From an uncultured Helicobacteraceae bacterium (GTDB lineage: Bacteria; Campylobacterota; Campylobacteria; Campylobacterales; UBA6016): DNA of 12,024 bases. Of this stretch, positions 1 through 6,815 are shown piece after piece. Every line of letters begins with the position of its first letter. Position 1 is the first letter of the stretch. The translations under genes were made by a program, and so were the position numbers. The notes under the pieces were generated by a model. That model was not told the origin of the DNA, made no database searches, and saw only the letters and a list, made by a program, of their open reading frames with translations. The DNA lies in assembly GCA_937973585.1 (NCBI GenBank), contig CALJKN010000213.1, positions 1 through 12,024 on the forward strand, given 5' to 3'.

Positions 1-45
1 GTCATCTAGTTTGAAAGGTTTAATAATCGCCTCTATTTTTTTCAT
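1..45 (-). CDS. glnK: Nitrogen regulatory protein P-II, N-terminal fragment (cut by window edge)
   Basis: Only the first 15 codons lie in the window. They read MKKIEAIIKPFKLDD, the highly conserved opening strand of P-II proteins (GlnB/GlnK). P-II proteins are trimeric cytoplasmic sensors of 2-oxoglutarate, ATP/ADP and, through T-loop modification, glutamine. GlnK plugs the AmtB channel when nitrogen is plentiful. A good Shine-Dalgarno (AGGAGA, complement of 51-56) sits 5 bases before the ATG. The gene starts 33 bases after the amtB stop on the same strand, so the two are almost certainly co-transcribed. That linkage favours GlnK over GlnB, but 15 residues cannot separate them and the T-loop is outside the window. 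Confidence 0.86.
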   Translation of the reverse strand, partial: MKKIEAIIKPFKLDD

Positions 46-78
46 GGTTTTCTCCTGTATATAAGTTTCTACTCAATT

Positions 79-1398
79 TTATAGATGAAATGCTTTTTCG
101 CCGTGAGTAGACTCATCAAGCCCCATGCTCTCTTCTTCTGCCGATACTCTGCCACCGCCGGTAACCAAAGATGAAACAGTATAAACAACAGCTGTCGCAA
201 CTGCCGTGTATATGATTGTTACCACGATAGCTTTTAGCTGAATTACTACTTGAGCCGGATTTCCAAATAGTAACCCTTTTCCGAGCGAGTTAACTGCAGG
301 ATTTGCGAATATACCCGTCGCAAGCGCCCCCCAGATACCTGCCATAGCGTGTACGCCGAATGCGTCTAGGGAGTCGTCGTATTTGAGCGCTTTTTTGACT
401 ATGTTGACGCCGATAAAGCCTACGACACCGGCAACTGCACCGATAATTACGGCAGCACCGTTATCAACAAAACCTGCCGCAGGGGTGATAGCAACCAGAC
501 CGGCAACCAGACCGGAGGCAAGACCTAGTAGCGTAAACTTTTTGTATACGACATATTCTACAAGCATCCAAGCAAGAGCCGCTACAGCTGCCGCAGTGTT
601 AGTAACAAGGAATGCGTTAGCTGCTATTCCGTCTGCCGCAAGTTCGCTTCCGGCATTAAATCCAAACCAACCGAACCATAGAAGTATGGCACCCAAAACG
701 GTGAAAAGGATTGAAGACGGGAACATGGCCTTGCCGTGATCTTTTCTTTTTCCTAACATAAGAGCCAATACAAGTCCGGCAACACCGGCATTGATGTGAA
801 CAACAGTGCCGCCGGCAAAGTCAAGAGCCCCGTCTTTTGCCAAGAAGCCGCCACCCCATACCCAGTGAGCGATAGGTGCATATACTACGGTTACCCATAG
901 CACTACAAAAACCATCCATGTTGAAAACTTCATTCTCTCAATAGCCGAGCCGCTTGCAAGTGATACAGTGATAGCCGCAAACGTCATCTGGAAGGCAACA
1001 AACAATAATGTAGGGATATTTCCGGTTGCCCAAATATCTGTTACTTTTATATCACTAAGAAACAGCGTCAAAGAACCGATATAGCCGCCGATATCAGTAC
1101 CGAAGGCAAGACTATAAGCCCAAAGAACCCATACTATACTTGCGATTGCATAGCCGACAAAGCTCATTGCTACCGTATTTAGGAGATTTTTTGCCCTTGT
1201 CATGCCGCCGTAAAATAGCGCCAGACCGGCCGGAGTCATTAGCATGACTAGTGCGGTTGCCATAAGAACCCAAGCAGTATTTGCACCGTCTAGTTTTGGA
1301 GCGGCTGCAGCTGCAGCGGCTACCGGAGCCGTTGCGTTTTCATCCGCCAAAACCAGAGCAGGTGCTAGAAGTGCAGCTAATAAGCTTAGCTTTTTCAT
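79..1398 (-). CDS. amtB: Ammonium channel/transporter AmtB
   Basis: This encodes a 439-residue inner-membrane ammonium channel of the Amt/Rh family. An N-terminal signal peptide (about residues 1-18) is followed by an Ala-rich stretch and then about 11 hydrophobic helices. Residues equivalent to the E. coli AmtB functional positions are present: F136 and F140 in FQMTF (phenylalanine gate region), W181 in the HWVWGGG segment, D193 and pore His H201 in DFAGGTVVH, F247 and S251 in FNAGS, and the second pore His H350 in the DAFGVHAMAG segment. The cytoplasmic tail (from about 417) holds the EEESMGLDESTHGE motif typical of the GlnK-binding C terminus. The start is supported by AAGGAGC 7-8 bases upstream. 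The gene precedes the P-II gene, opposite to the usual glnK-amtB order. I see no sigma-54 (-24/-12) promoter; a TATAAT box lies upstream instead. Confidence 0.97.
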   Translation of the reverse strand: MKKLSLLAALLAPALVLADENATAPVAAAAAAAPKLDGANTAWVLMATALVMLMTPAGLALFYGGMTRAKNLLNTVAMSFVGYAIASIVWVLWAYSLAFGTDIGGYIGSLTLFLSDIKVTDIWATGNIPTLLFVAFQMTFAAITVSLASGSAIERMKFSTWMVFVVLWVTVVYAPIAHWVWGGGFLAKDGALDFAGGTVVHINAGVAGLVLALMLGKRKDHGKAMFPSSILFTVLGAILLWFGWFGFNAGSELAADGIAANAFLVTNTAAAVAALAWMLVEYVVYKKFTLLGLASGLVAGLVAITPAAGFVDNGAAVIIGAVAGVVGFIGVNIVKKALKYDDSLDAFGVHAMAGIWGALATGIFANPAVNSLGKGLLFGNPAQVVIQLKAIVVTIIYTAVATAVVYTVSSLVTGGGRVSAEEESMGLDESTHGEKAFHL

Positions 1399-1431
1399 TA
1401 CGATGCTCCTTGTTGTTGAAAATAGAAAATG

Positions 1432-1442
1432 ATTATATTATA
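1432..1442 (-). promoter_or_regulatory. Probable -10 region of the amtB-glnK promoter
   Basis: On the minus strand the bases read TATAATATAAT, two overlapping TATAAT hexamers (1442-1437 and 1437-1432), about 35-45 bases before the amtB ATG. A start near 1425 would give a leader of about 27 bases containing the AAGGAGC ribosome site. No good TTGACA lies at the usual distance, which is common for housekeeping promoters in Campylobacterota. The role is inferred from position and consensus only. Confidence 0.5.
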
Positions 1443-1500
1443 AATGCGAAAATAAAGTTACATTTTTGATGTCTAAAATTTAGGCAGTTGCATTTTTAAT

Positions 1501-1529
1501 TTGTTTTTTTAGTAGCCATTCAATATAAT
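1501..1529 (+). promoter_or_regulatory. Probable sigma-70 promoter of the regulator/PAS-like/glmS operon
   Basis: TTGTTT at 1501-1506 and TATAAT at 1524-1529 are separated by 17 bases. The -10 is a perfect match and the -35 matches 3 of 6 positions. Transcription would begin near 1536, about 50 bases before the TTG start at 1587. The downstream half of the promoter lies inside a 19-base palindrome (1520-1538), so it may be a controlled promoter. Confidence 0.5.
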
Positions 1530-1538
1530 CCATATTGA
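1520..1538. repeat. Inverted repeat overlapping the -10 box (possible operator)
   Basis: TCAATAT (1520-1526) and ATATTGA (1532-1538) form a perfect 7-base inverted repeat around the 5-base spacer AATCC. The left arm contains the start of the -10 box and the right arm reaches the expected transcription start. A 19-base dyad is the right size for a dimeric DNA-binding protein. It could be autoregulation by the Fis-type HTH protein encoded immediately downstream, or chance in AT-rich DNA. Confidence 0.4.
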
Positions 1539-1586
1539 GTAAAAAAGCGTTGGAAGCCGAAAAATCAATAGGAACGAGTAAATACA

Positions 1587-2333
1587 TTGAATAACGAATT
1601 TGTAGCAAACTCCAAACATTTGCAAGAGGTTAAAAAACTAATAGGGCTCGTCAGAGGGATAAACGTTAATACTATAATAATAGGTGAGACAGGTGTCGGA
1701 AAGAGCCACGCCGCAAAATTGATACTGCCGAATGCCGTAGTGGTAAACGGCGGGAATAGCGATGAGTTGCTAAAAGCCCTTAAAAATTTTGAAGAAATTA
1801 TAGTAGAAGATTTTGATAAGGTTTTAAATCCGGAAGTTGTTTTGGTCGATGGTAAAAAAATAGTCGCAACAAGCCGTAAAAAGATTAAAGATTCAACACT
1901 AGATACGGTTTTCGGTGTAAAGATAGATATAGAGCCGCTTTCAAAAAGGGAGGATGATATTATCCCGTTAGTTGAATATTTTTTGGAGAGGGCAAAAAAA
2001 GAGCTGTGTATGAGTTCCGATGTATCGGCGGAATCTGTGGTGCAAGACCTCTCGGAGAACTGTCATACCCTCAAAAGACGTGCTTATCAAGCTCTTTTAT
2101 GTTACGACGTAAACGAAGAGAAGTTAAAAAAGATGATGGAGGAGTACTTCTTTGCAAATATAGAGGTAGAAGATAACTATAAAAAGTTTTTGGAACTTTT
2201 TGACGATGCAATTATAAATGCCAATCACAAAAAATACGGTAGTCAACTTATGATGTCTTATCGGATGGGTATTAATAGAAACACGCTAAGAAAAAAGATA
2301 CTACAATTAAATAAAAAACTTATTGATGAATAA
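1587..2333 (+). CDS. Compact AAA+/Fis-HTH regulator resembling bacterial enhancer-binding proteins but lacking GAFTGA
   Basis: This 248-residue protein resembles the central and C-terminal parts of sigma-54 activators, shortened. Walker A is GETGVGKS (33-40). A Walker B-like strand IIVEDFD is at 71-77, a sensor I-like strand KKIVATSRK at 90-98, and the 'PLSKREDDI' segment (117-125) matches the family's PLReR.eDI. A Fis-type helix-turn-helix follows at about 215-241, including GINRNTLRKK. The normal stretch between Walker A and B, which carries the GAFTGA loop contacting sigma-54, is absent: only about 30 residues separate them. There is no receiver or other N-terminal sensor domain. The start is TTG, the only candidate: an in-frame TAG at 1569-1571 blocks upstream starts and no ATG occurs until residue 142. 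The ribosome site is weak (AGGAACGAG). The next gene overlaps its end. Classical sigma-54 activation looks unlikely; a sigma-70 repressor/activator role is an inference. Confidence 0.85.
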   Translation: MNNEFVANSKHLQEVKKLIGLVRGINVNTIIIGETGVGKSHAAKLILPNAVVVNGGNSDELLKALKNFEEIIVEDFDKVLNPEVVLVDGKKIVATSRKKIKDSTLDTVFGVKIDIEPLSKREDDIIPLVEYFLERAKKELCMSSDVSAESVVQDLSENCHTLKRRAYQALLCYDVNEEKLKKMMEEYFFANIEVEDNYKKFLELFDDAIINANHKKYGSQLMMSYRMGINRNTLRKKILQLNKKLIDE

Positions 2334-3036
2334 GCAACCTATTAACATAAATTACCAAAATTGGCTTGAGTACGACTATAACCCGTTTTTTGTCTTCGGA
2401 AGCAAAGGTGAACTGCTGACGCTAAATCAACCGGCGCAGTTTTTGATAAGCAAAGTGGATCCTAAGACCCTGTATGAGTTGGCACTTGCGTATGCCAGTA
2501 GAGATTACGGCTACAAGACAACAATCATTGATCTTAGATTTGATGTTTTTAATTTTTTCGCCATAACAGTGGGGTATGAGTCTGAGGATGAGATAGGGAT
2601 AAAGCTCTATCAGATTCCGTATTACGGCCCCAAAAAAGTGATCAGGGTAAAAGATTGCGAACTAACCAATATATACCATCTAGTAGATTTGTGTATCGCA
2701 ACCGTCTCTTCGAGGGTTAGTTGTGAGTTTAAAAAAGACATAGATCCGGCTTTGCCGGACTTTAAACTCCCGCAAAATGATTTTGTCAAAGCGCTTACTA
2801 GGGTGTACGAGAGCTTCGATAAGAGCGGTGAAGTTGTAACTGAGCTAAAACTAAAGACGGGTGAATTTTTGCAAATCGGCGGCAAAAGATACCAGATTTT
2901 AAAATTGCGTGTTTTCGGAGAAATTAGGGGTACTGCTAAAGATTTAGTGATTGATGAGATGTGTTCAAATATCAATATATTTACAACATTAGATGAAAAA
3001 GAGGCGGTTTTGAATGTACCGCTTATATTGCAATAA
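2326..3036 (+). CDS. Uncharacterised PAS-like protein paired with the AAA+/Fis regulator
   Basis: This encodes a soluble protein of 236 residues with no signal peptide or membrane segment; I do not recognise a named family. Residues 19-45 (YNPFFVFGSKGELLTLNQPA, then QFLI) resemble the opening of a PAS sensor fold, where 'pffvfd..G.i...N.a...l' is typical. No histidine-kinase H-box or ATP-binding motif is visible in the remainder. ATG at 2326 lies inside the end of the upstream gene (8-base overlap with its stop), with a TTG immediately before it; ATG is the more likely start. The overlap suggests translational coupling and matched amounts of both proteins. Since the neighbouring regulator has no sensor domain of its own, this protein could supply the sensing function. 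That is inference from arrangement only. Confidence 0.8.
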   Translation: MNKQPININYQNWLEYDYNPFFVFGSKGELLTLNQPAQFLISKVDPKTLYELALAYASRDYGYKTTIIDLRFDVFNFFAITVGYESEDEIGIKLYQIPYYGPKKVIRVKDCELTNIYHLVDLCIATVSSRVSCEFKKDIDPALPDFKLPQNDFVKALTRVYESFDKSGEVVTELKLKTGEFLQIGGKRYQILKLRVFGEIRGTAKDLVIDEMCSNINIFTTLDEKEAVLNVPLILQ

Positions 3037-3046
3037 GGGATAGATT

Positions 3047-4867
3047 TTGTGCGGAATAGTCGGATATCTTGGAAATAAAGAGACAAAAAAGATTCTATTG
3101 GACGGTTTGGCGGAACTGGAATATAGGGGTTATGACTCTGCCGGTATTGCAGTTATGCAAGGTGGAGACGTATCTCTATTTAAGGCGGTAGGAAAGCTTG
3201 TCAACCTAGCAAAAGATGCGGAGACTTTTGCAACATCGGGTTTTTCGGTCGGCATAGGTCATACCAGATGGGCGACGCACGGCAAGCCTACAGAGACAAA
3301 TGCCCATCCCCATGTCGGCGAAAAGACTTTTGTAGTTCACAACGGTATCATCGAAAACTACGCTGAGCTAAAAGAGGGGCTAATCAAAGAAGGTATCCAT
3401 TTTGTGAGCCAAACAGATACCGAAGTGATTGTCCATCTATTTGAAAAAAACCTGAGGATTTGCGGTAATGCTCTTGAGGCGCTAAAGAAAACTCAGTCTG
3501 AATTAGACGGTGCTTATGCCGTTTTGCTTATCACAAAAGGTGAGGGCGATAAGATATTTTTTATGAAAAAAGGGTCTCCGCCTCTTTTGATAGGTCTTAC
3601 AAAAGCCAAAAATGAAGCTTTTTTCGCCTCTAGTGAATCGGTTCTTATCGGACTTGCCGACGAGGCTGTTTTTTTGAGCGAAAACGATTACGGATTTGTA
3701 ACCGTCGATAACGTTAAGGTCTTCAATAAAGACAAAGAAGTGACCCCTATGCCCAAAAAGATAGAGGGGAGCAGGACGAGTGCCCAAAAAGAGGGGTATC
3801 GGTACTTCATGGAAAAAGAGATATACGAGCAAACCTCGGTACTTGCCGACTCTATGATGGGGCGTATTTCAAAAGACGGGGTTAGTCTCTCTGAGCTATC
3901 CGCACTCGGTGATTTGAATAGGTTTAAAGAGATAAAAATCTGCGCTTGCGGCACGAGTTACCATGCTGCTTTGGCGGCGACATATCTGTTTGAGAGAAAC
4001 TCAAAAATCAGATGTTCCGCCGAGATAGCTAGCGAATTTAGATACAAAGAGCCGTTTTTGTCGGATGATATGCTGTTTATCGTTATCTCCCAAAGTGGTG
4101 AAACGGCTGATACCTTGGAAGCTCTCAAAATCGCAAAAAATGCCGGACTGACGACTTTGGCAATTTGCAATGTGGACAACAGTACGATAGTCAGAGAGTC
4201 GGATGCTTCGATACTGACAAGAGCCGGAATTGAAAAAGGGGTAGCTAGCACAAAGGCATTTGCAACCCAGATGCTACTATTGTGGATGCTCTCAATCGTT
4301 TTTGCAAAATCTAAAGGGGCGATGGATAAAGCAAAAATTGATACCGAGATAGAGGCCATGTTAAAGACAAAAGAGGTCGTAGCGGTTACACAAAATCTAC
4401 ATGAAAAATTAAAAAGACTCTCGAAGAGATATCTGCACGGACACGGCTTTTTCTTTATAGGTAGGGATATATTTTTCCCGTTGGCACTTGAGGGGGCTTT
4501 GAAGCTAAAAGAGATCAGCTATAGACATGCGGAGGGGTATCCGGCCGGAGAGATGAAGCACGGCCCAATCGCACTTGCTGATAGTGAGCTTTTTACGATT
4601 GCCCTTTTGCCGGAGAAACTACTATATGAAAAAACAAAAAGTAACATAGAGGAGCTATCGGCTAGAGACTCTACTATTTTGGCTATTAGCCCGACTGAGT
4701 TTGCTATTGCCGACGATTTTATCAAGACAAGTACCCATACGCACTACATGTTGGAGTTTTTTGAAATGATGGTCGTTATACAGATATTGGCACTTGAGAT
4801 AGCCGTCAGACTAGGTAACGATGTGGATATGCCTAGGAATTTAGCAAAAAGTGTAACCGTAGAGTAA
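3047..4867 (+). CDS. glmS: Glutamine--fructose-6-phosphate aminotransferase (isomerizing)
   Basis: GlmS makes glucosamine-6-phosphate from fructose-6-phosphate and glutamine, the committed step to UDP-GlcNAc for peptidoglycan and lipopolysaccharide. The 606-residue length fits the family (E. coli 609). The N-terminal glutaminase domain begins MCGIVGYLG, with the nucleophile Cys2 exposed after Met removal, and has GHTRWATHG (71-79), HNGIIENY (98-105) and TDTEV (123-127). Two SIS sugar-isomerase domains follow, with CGTSYHA (301-307), SQSGETADT (348-356), STKAFATQ (401-408), ALKLKEISY (484-492), the KHG His505, and Lys601 in the C-terminal KSVTVE tail. These match the E. coli catalytic set. The start codon is TTG, fixed by the need for Cys at position 2 and by AAGGGA 6-7 bases upstream. 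It lies 10 bases after the PAS-like gene, so it is probably in that operon. I see no glmS ribozyme. Confidence 0.98.
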   Translation: MCGIVGYLGNKETKKILLDGLAELEYRGYDSAGIAVMQGGDVSLFKAVGKLVNLAKDAETFATSGFSVGIGHTRWATHGKPTETNAHPHVGEKTFVVHNGIIENYAELKEGLIKEGIHFVSQTDTEVIVHLFEKNLRICGNALEALKKTQSELDGAYAVLLITKGEGDKIFFMKKGSPPLLIGLTKAKNEAFFASSESVLIGLADEAVFLSENDYGFVTVDNVKVFNKDKEVTPMPKKIEGSRTSAQKEGYRYFMEKEIYEQTSVLADSMMGRISKDGVSLSELSALGDLNRFKEIKICACGTSYHAALAATYLFERNSKIRCSAEIASEFRYKEPFLSDDMLFIVISQSGETADTLEALKIAKNAGLTTLAICNVDNSTIVRESDASILTRAGIEKGVASTKAFATQMLLLWMLSIVFAKSKGAMDKAKIDTEIEAMLKTKEVVAVTQNLHEKLKRLSKRYLHGHGFFFIGRDIFFPLALEGALKLKEISYRHAEGYPAGEMKHGPIALADSELFTIALLPEKLLYEKTKSNIEELSARDSTILAISPTEFAIADDFIKTSTHTHYMLEFFEMMVVIQILALEIAVRLGNDVDMPRNLAKSVTVE

Positions 4868-4882
4868 CAAAATCTTTAGCTT

Positions 4883-4888
4883 TATAAT
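4883..4888 (+). promoter_or_regulatory. Probable -10 box for the heme-c diguanylate cyclase gene
   Basis: A perfect TATAAT lies in the 58-base gap after glmS, about 38 bases before the ATG at 4926. It implies a leader of about 30 bases and independent transcription of the cyclase. There is no clear -35 and no terminator hairpin after glmS, so read-through from glmS is also possible. Confidence 0.45.
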
Positions 4889-4925
4889 GTTATTTTATGT
4901 CCAAAATTATTTGACGGGCTTGTAA

Positions 4926-6776
4926 ATGACGATTAAAAAGAAAATTCTCTTAAGAATATCTACAGCGCTTATAGTGACTACGTCTATTATAATTGCTATT
5001 GTGGCTTTCAATATACGAAACGCCACGCTTGATTCTGCAAAACAAAAAGCGGTACTAGTTTCCGAGATAACAGAAGATGCCCTGACTGCACATATGGCAA
5101 ACGGTATTATGGATAAAAGGGATCTGTTTTTATCCAATATTGCCCACTTAAAAGGGGTTGAAAAACTCAGAATAATCAGAGGCGACGGGGTAATTAAGCA
5201 ATTTGGAAAAACCCGCGAAAACGAGAGTCCGAGAGACGAAATTGACGTAAAGGTGTTAAAAACCGGAAAATCTATTGAGGTTGTCAGTGAAAATCTTTTT
5301 GAGGCAAAGTTAAGAACCACTATACCGTATGCGGTAAAAACTACCATCGGTCCGTTAAACTGTTTGCAATGCCATGAGGCAAAAGAGGGTGACGTGCTAG
5401 GTGCGATAACTCTCGAGTTTGATTTGGGGGATATAAAAACTACCGGCGTAGAGACTATCGTAAAGATCATACTTGTTTCGCTTCTCTCTTTGGCCGTAAT
5501 AATCTTTATGTTGAACAGATTTTTAAATCCTTATCTTGATTTGTTTACTCAGCTAACCGAAAAGATAAGGGCAGCGGATGACGGAGACTTTAGCCAAAGG
5601 ATCGATACCCCGCTCAAAGACGAGGCAGGGCAGGCAGCCGAGTGGTTTAACGAGTTTATGCAAAAGCTAGAGGATGCGTTTAGCCAGATAGAGCAAAGCA
5701 TTGGAATGTTTGTCTCTAGGGCGAGAGGGTTTAAAAAGGTAAATCCGCTTGACGAGACCAAAGAGGTCGTCGAGGAGCTATCGGAAATTTATAAGTTTAA
5801 GCGGACCATTGAAGGTGATTCGCATAAGATGGATATATATGGACGGATAATAACCCTGTTTGAGAGAAAATTCAATATCTCTAACTTTACCATATATGAA
5901 ATAGACCATCTCAAAAACACCAGAAAAGCGATAGTAAAAAACGGTACCGGAGGTTGCTGTGCCGATGTTACGCTTGACAATGCGCAGCTATGCAGATCAA
6001 GCAGGGTCGGTAAAAACGTCTTATCCGATGATTTTGTAGATGTTTGCCAGTTTAACTGTGCAGATGGATTGCCGTATGTATGTATCCCTGTCAGCATAGG
6101 CGGGAAAGTTGGACTGCTTATAAATATTATGCCGTCAAATGAAGAGGATCTCGCTAGGCTCAAAGAGTTGTTGCCAAAAATAGAAGGGTTTTTAAATGAG
6201 GCTACATCGGTTATAGAGTCTAAAAAACTAAACGAAATACTAAGGGAATCATCGCTCAGGGATGCGATGACCGGACTCTACAACAGGAGATTTATGGATG
6301 AGTATCTATCCAAAAATATGCCTCAAGTCTTAAAAAACAAAGATACCGTAGCGCTTTTGATGATAGATATGGATCACTTTAAGATGGTAAACGACACATA
6401 CGGGCACGATGTTGGGGACGTAATTATCAAAAAGCTATCAAAAACTATTACGGAGAATATCAAAGAGAGCGATTTGGCCGTTAGATACGGGGGGGAAGAG
6501 TTTTTGGTACTACTTCACGGGGTTGATGAACCTGAAGCTATCGAGATAGCTGAAAGACTACGACTGAAAGTTGCCGATATGAAAGTAAAAGCCGGAAATG
6601 AAATACTTCAAAAAACTATTAGTATCGGTGTATCTATGTTCCCAAGCGATACGGACAGCGTCTGGAAGTGTATAAAATTCGCCGATATAGCACTTTACAG
6701 GGCAAAAGAGAGTGGTAGAAATAGGGTTATCAGGTTTAATGAAGAGATGTGGAGTGATGACGGAACCGGATATTAG
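4926..6776 (+). CDS. Membrane diguanylate cyclase with periplasmic heme-c sensor, HAMP, Cys-rich GAF-like and GGDEF domains
   Basis: This 616-residue inner-membrane protein should make the second messenger c-di-GMP from two GTP. A helix at about 7-28 and another at about 177-198 bracket a periplasmic domain of about 150 residues. Near its end is CLQCH (146-150), a CXXCH site for covalent heme c, just before a GDVLGAITLEFDL strand typical of periplasmic PAS/Cache-like heme sensors. HAMP follows (about 198-250, with NP at 201-202 and KDEAGQ at 231-236). A GAF-like domain (about 300-430) carries six cysteines: 344, 345, 356, 374, 378 and 386. The GGDEF domain (about 443-605) has DMDHFKMVND and an intact GGEEF (522-526). 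The inhibitory I-site position reads KESD rather than RxxD, so product feedback may be weak. ATG 4926 is the first possible start because an in-frame TAA abuts it; the ribosome site is poor. The gene ends at a strong hairpin. Confidence 0.93.
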   Translation: MTIKKKILLRISTALIVTTSIIIAIVAFNIRNATLDSAKQKAVLVSEITEDALTAHMANGIMDKRDLFLSNIAHLKGVEKLRIIRGDGVIKQFGKTRENESPRDEIDVKVLKTGKSIEVVSENLFEAKLRTTIPYAVKTTIGPLNCLQCHEAKEGDVLGAITLEFDLGDIKTTGVETIVKIILVSLLSLAVIIFMLNRFLNPYLDLFTQLTEKIRAADDGDFSQRIDTPLKDEAGQAAEWFNEFMQKLEDAFSQIEQSIGMFVSRARGFKKVNPLDETKEVVEELSEIYKFKRTIEGDSHKMDIYGRIITLFERKFNISNFTIYEIDHLKNTRKAIVKNGTGGCCADVTLDNAQLCRSSRVGKNVLSDDFVDVCQFNCADGLPYVCIPVSIGGKVGLLINIMPSNEEDLARLKELLPKIEGFLNEATSVIESKKLNEILRESSLRDAMTGLYNRRFMDEYLSKNMPQVLKNKDTVALLMIDMDHFKMVNDTYGHDVGDVIIKKLSKTITENIKESDLAVRYGGEEFLVLLHGVDEPEAIEIAERLRLKVADMKVKAGNEILQKTISIGVSMFPSDTDSVWKCIKFADIALYRAKESGRNRVIRFNEEMWSDDGTGY

Positions 6777-6781
6777 GTGTA

Positions 6782-6808
6782 GCCAAAAGGGGCTTTTGCC
6801 CTTTTGGC
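6782..6808 (+). terminator. Rho-independent terminator of the diguanylate cyclase gene, between convergent genes
   Basis: GCCAAAAGGG (6782-6791) pairs perfectly with CCCTTTTGGC (6799-6808) across a 7-base loop, followed on the plus strand by ATCTATTTTA. It begins 5 bases after the cyclase stop. The convergent mrp gene ends 7 bases beyond. The minus-strand trailer is less T-rich, so plus-strand termination is the safer reading, though the stem could stop both transcripts. Confidence 0.8.
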
Positions 6809-6815
6809 ATCTATT

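Noticed and set aside
383..739. Open frame of 118 codons on the plus strand opposite amtB
   Set aside because: It is antisense to a strongly conserved amtB, with Ala/Pro/Thr-rich composition typical of a shadow frame and no ribosome site.
1306..1322. Repeated GCAGCTGCAGC-type run in amtB and a similar run in the flhA linker (near 10057-10070)
   Set aside because: Both simply encode alanine-rich stretches (AmtB post-signal region, FlhA linker) and do not indicate a shared element.
1473..1483. CTAAAATTTAG short palindrome in the amtB/regulator gap
   Set aside because: It is an 11-base AT-rich palindrome of a kind expected by chance in this composition, and not well placed relative to a promoter element.
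1480..1495. Possible sigma-54 -24/-12 promoter (AGGCAGTTGCA) near amtB
   Set aside because: The GG and GC dinucleotides are too close; the required 10-base gap is absent on both strands, and it points away from amtB.
2622..3086. 154-codon minus-strand frame opposite the PAS-like gene and glmS start
   Set aside because: It overlaps two genes with coupling and ribosome-site evidence, and its Ser/Thr-rich translation shows no family pattern.
4868..4925. glmS terminator or regulatory RNA in the gap before the cyclase
   Set aside because: I could find no stem-loop of useful stability; only the TATAAT box stands out.
4907..5470. 187-codon minus-strand frame opposite the diguanylate cyclase
   Set aside because: It lies antisense to the membrane/heme sensor region; the apparent hydrophobic segments are only the complement of the real coding sequence.
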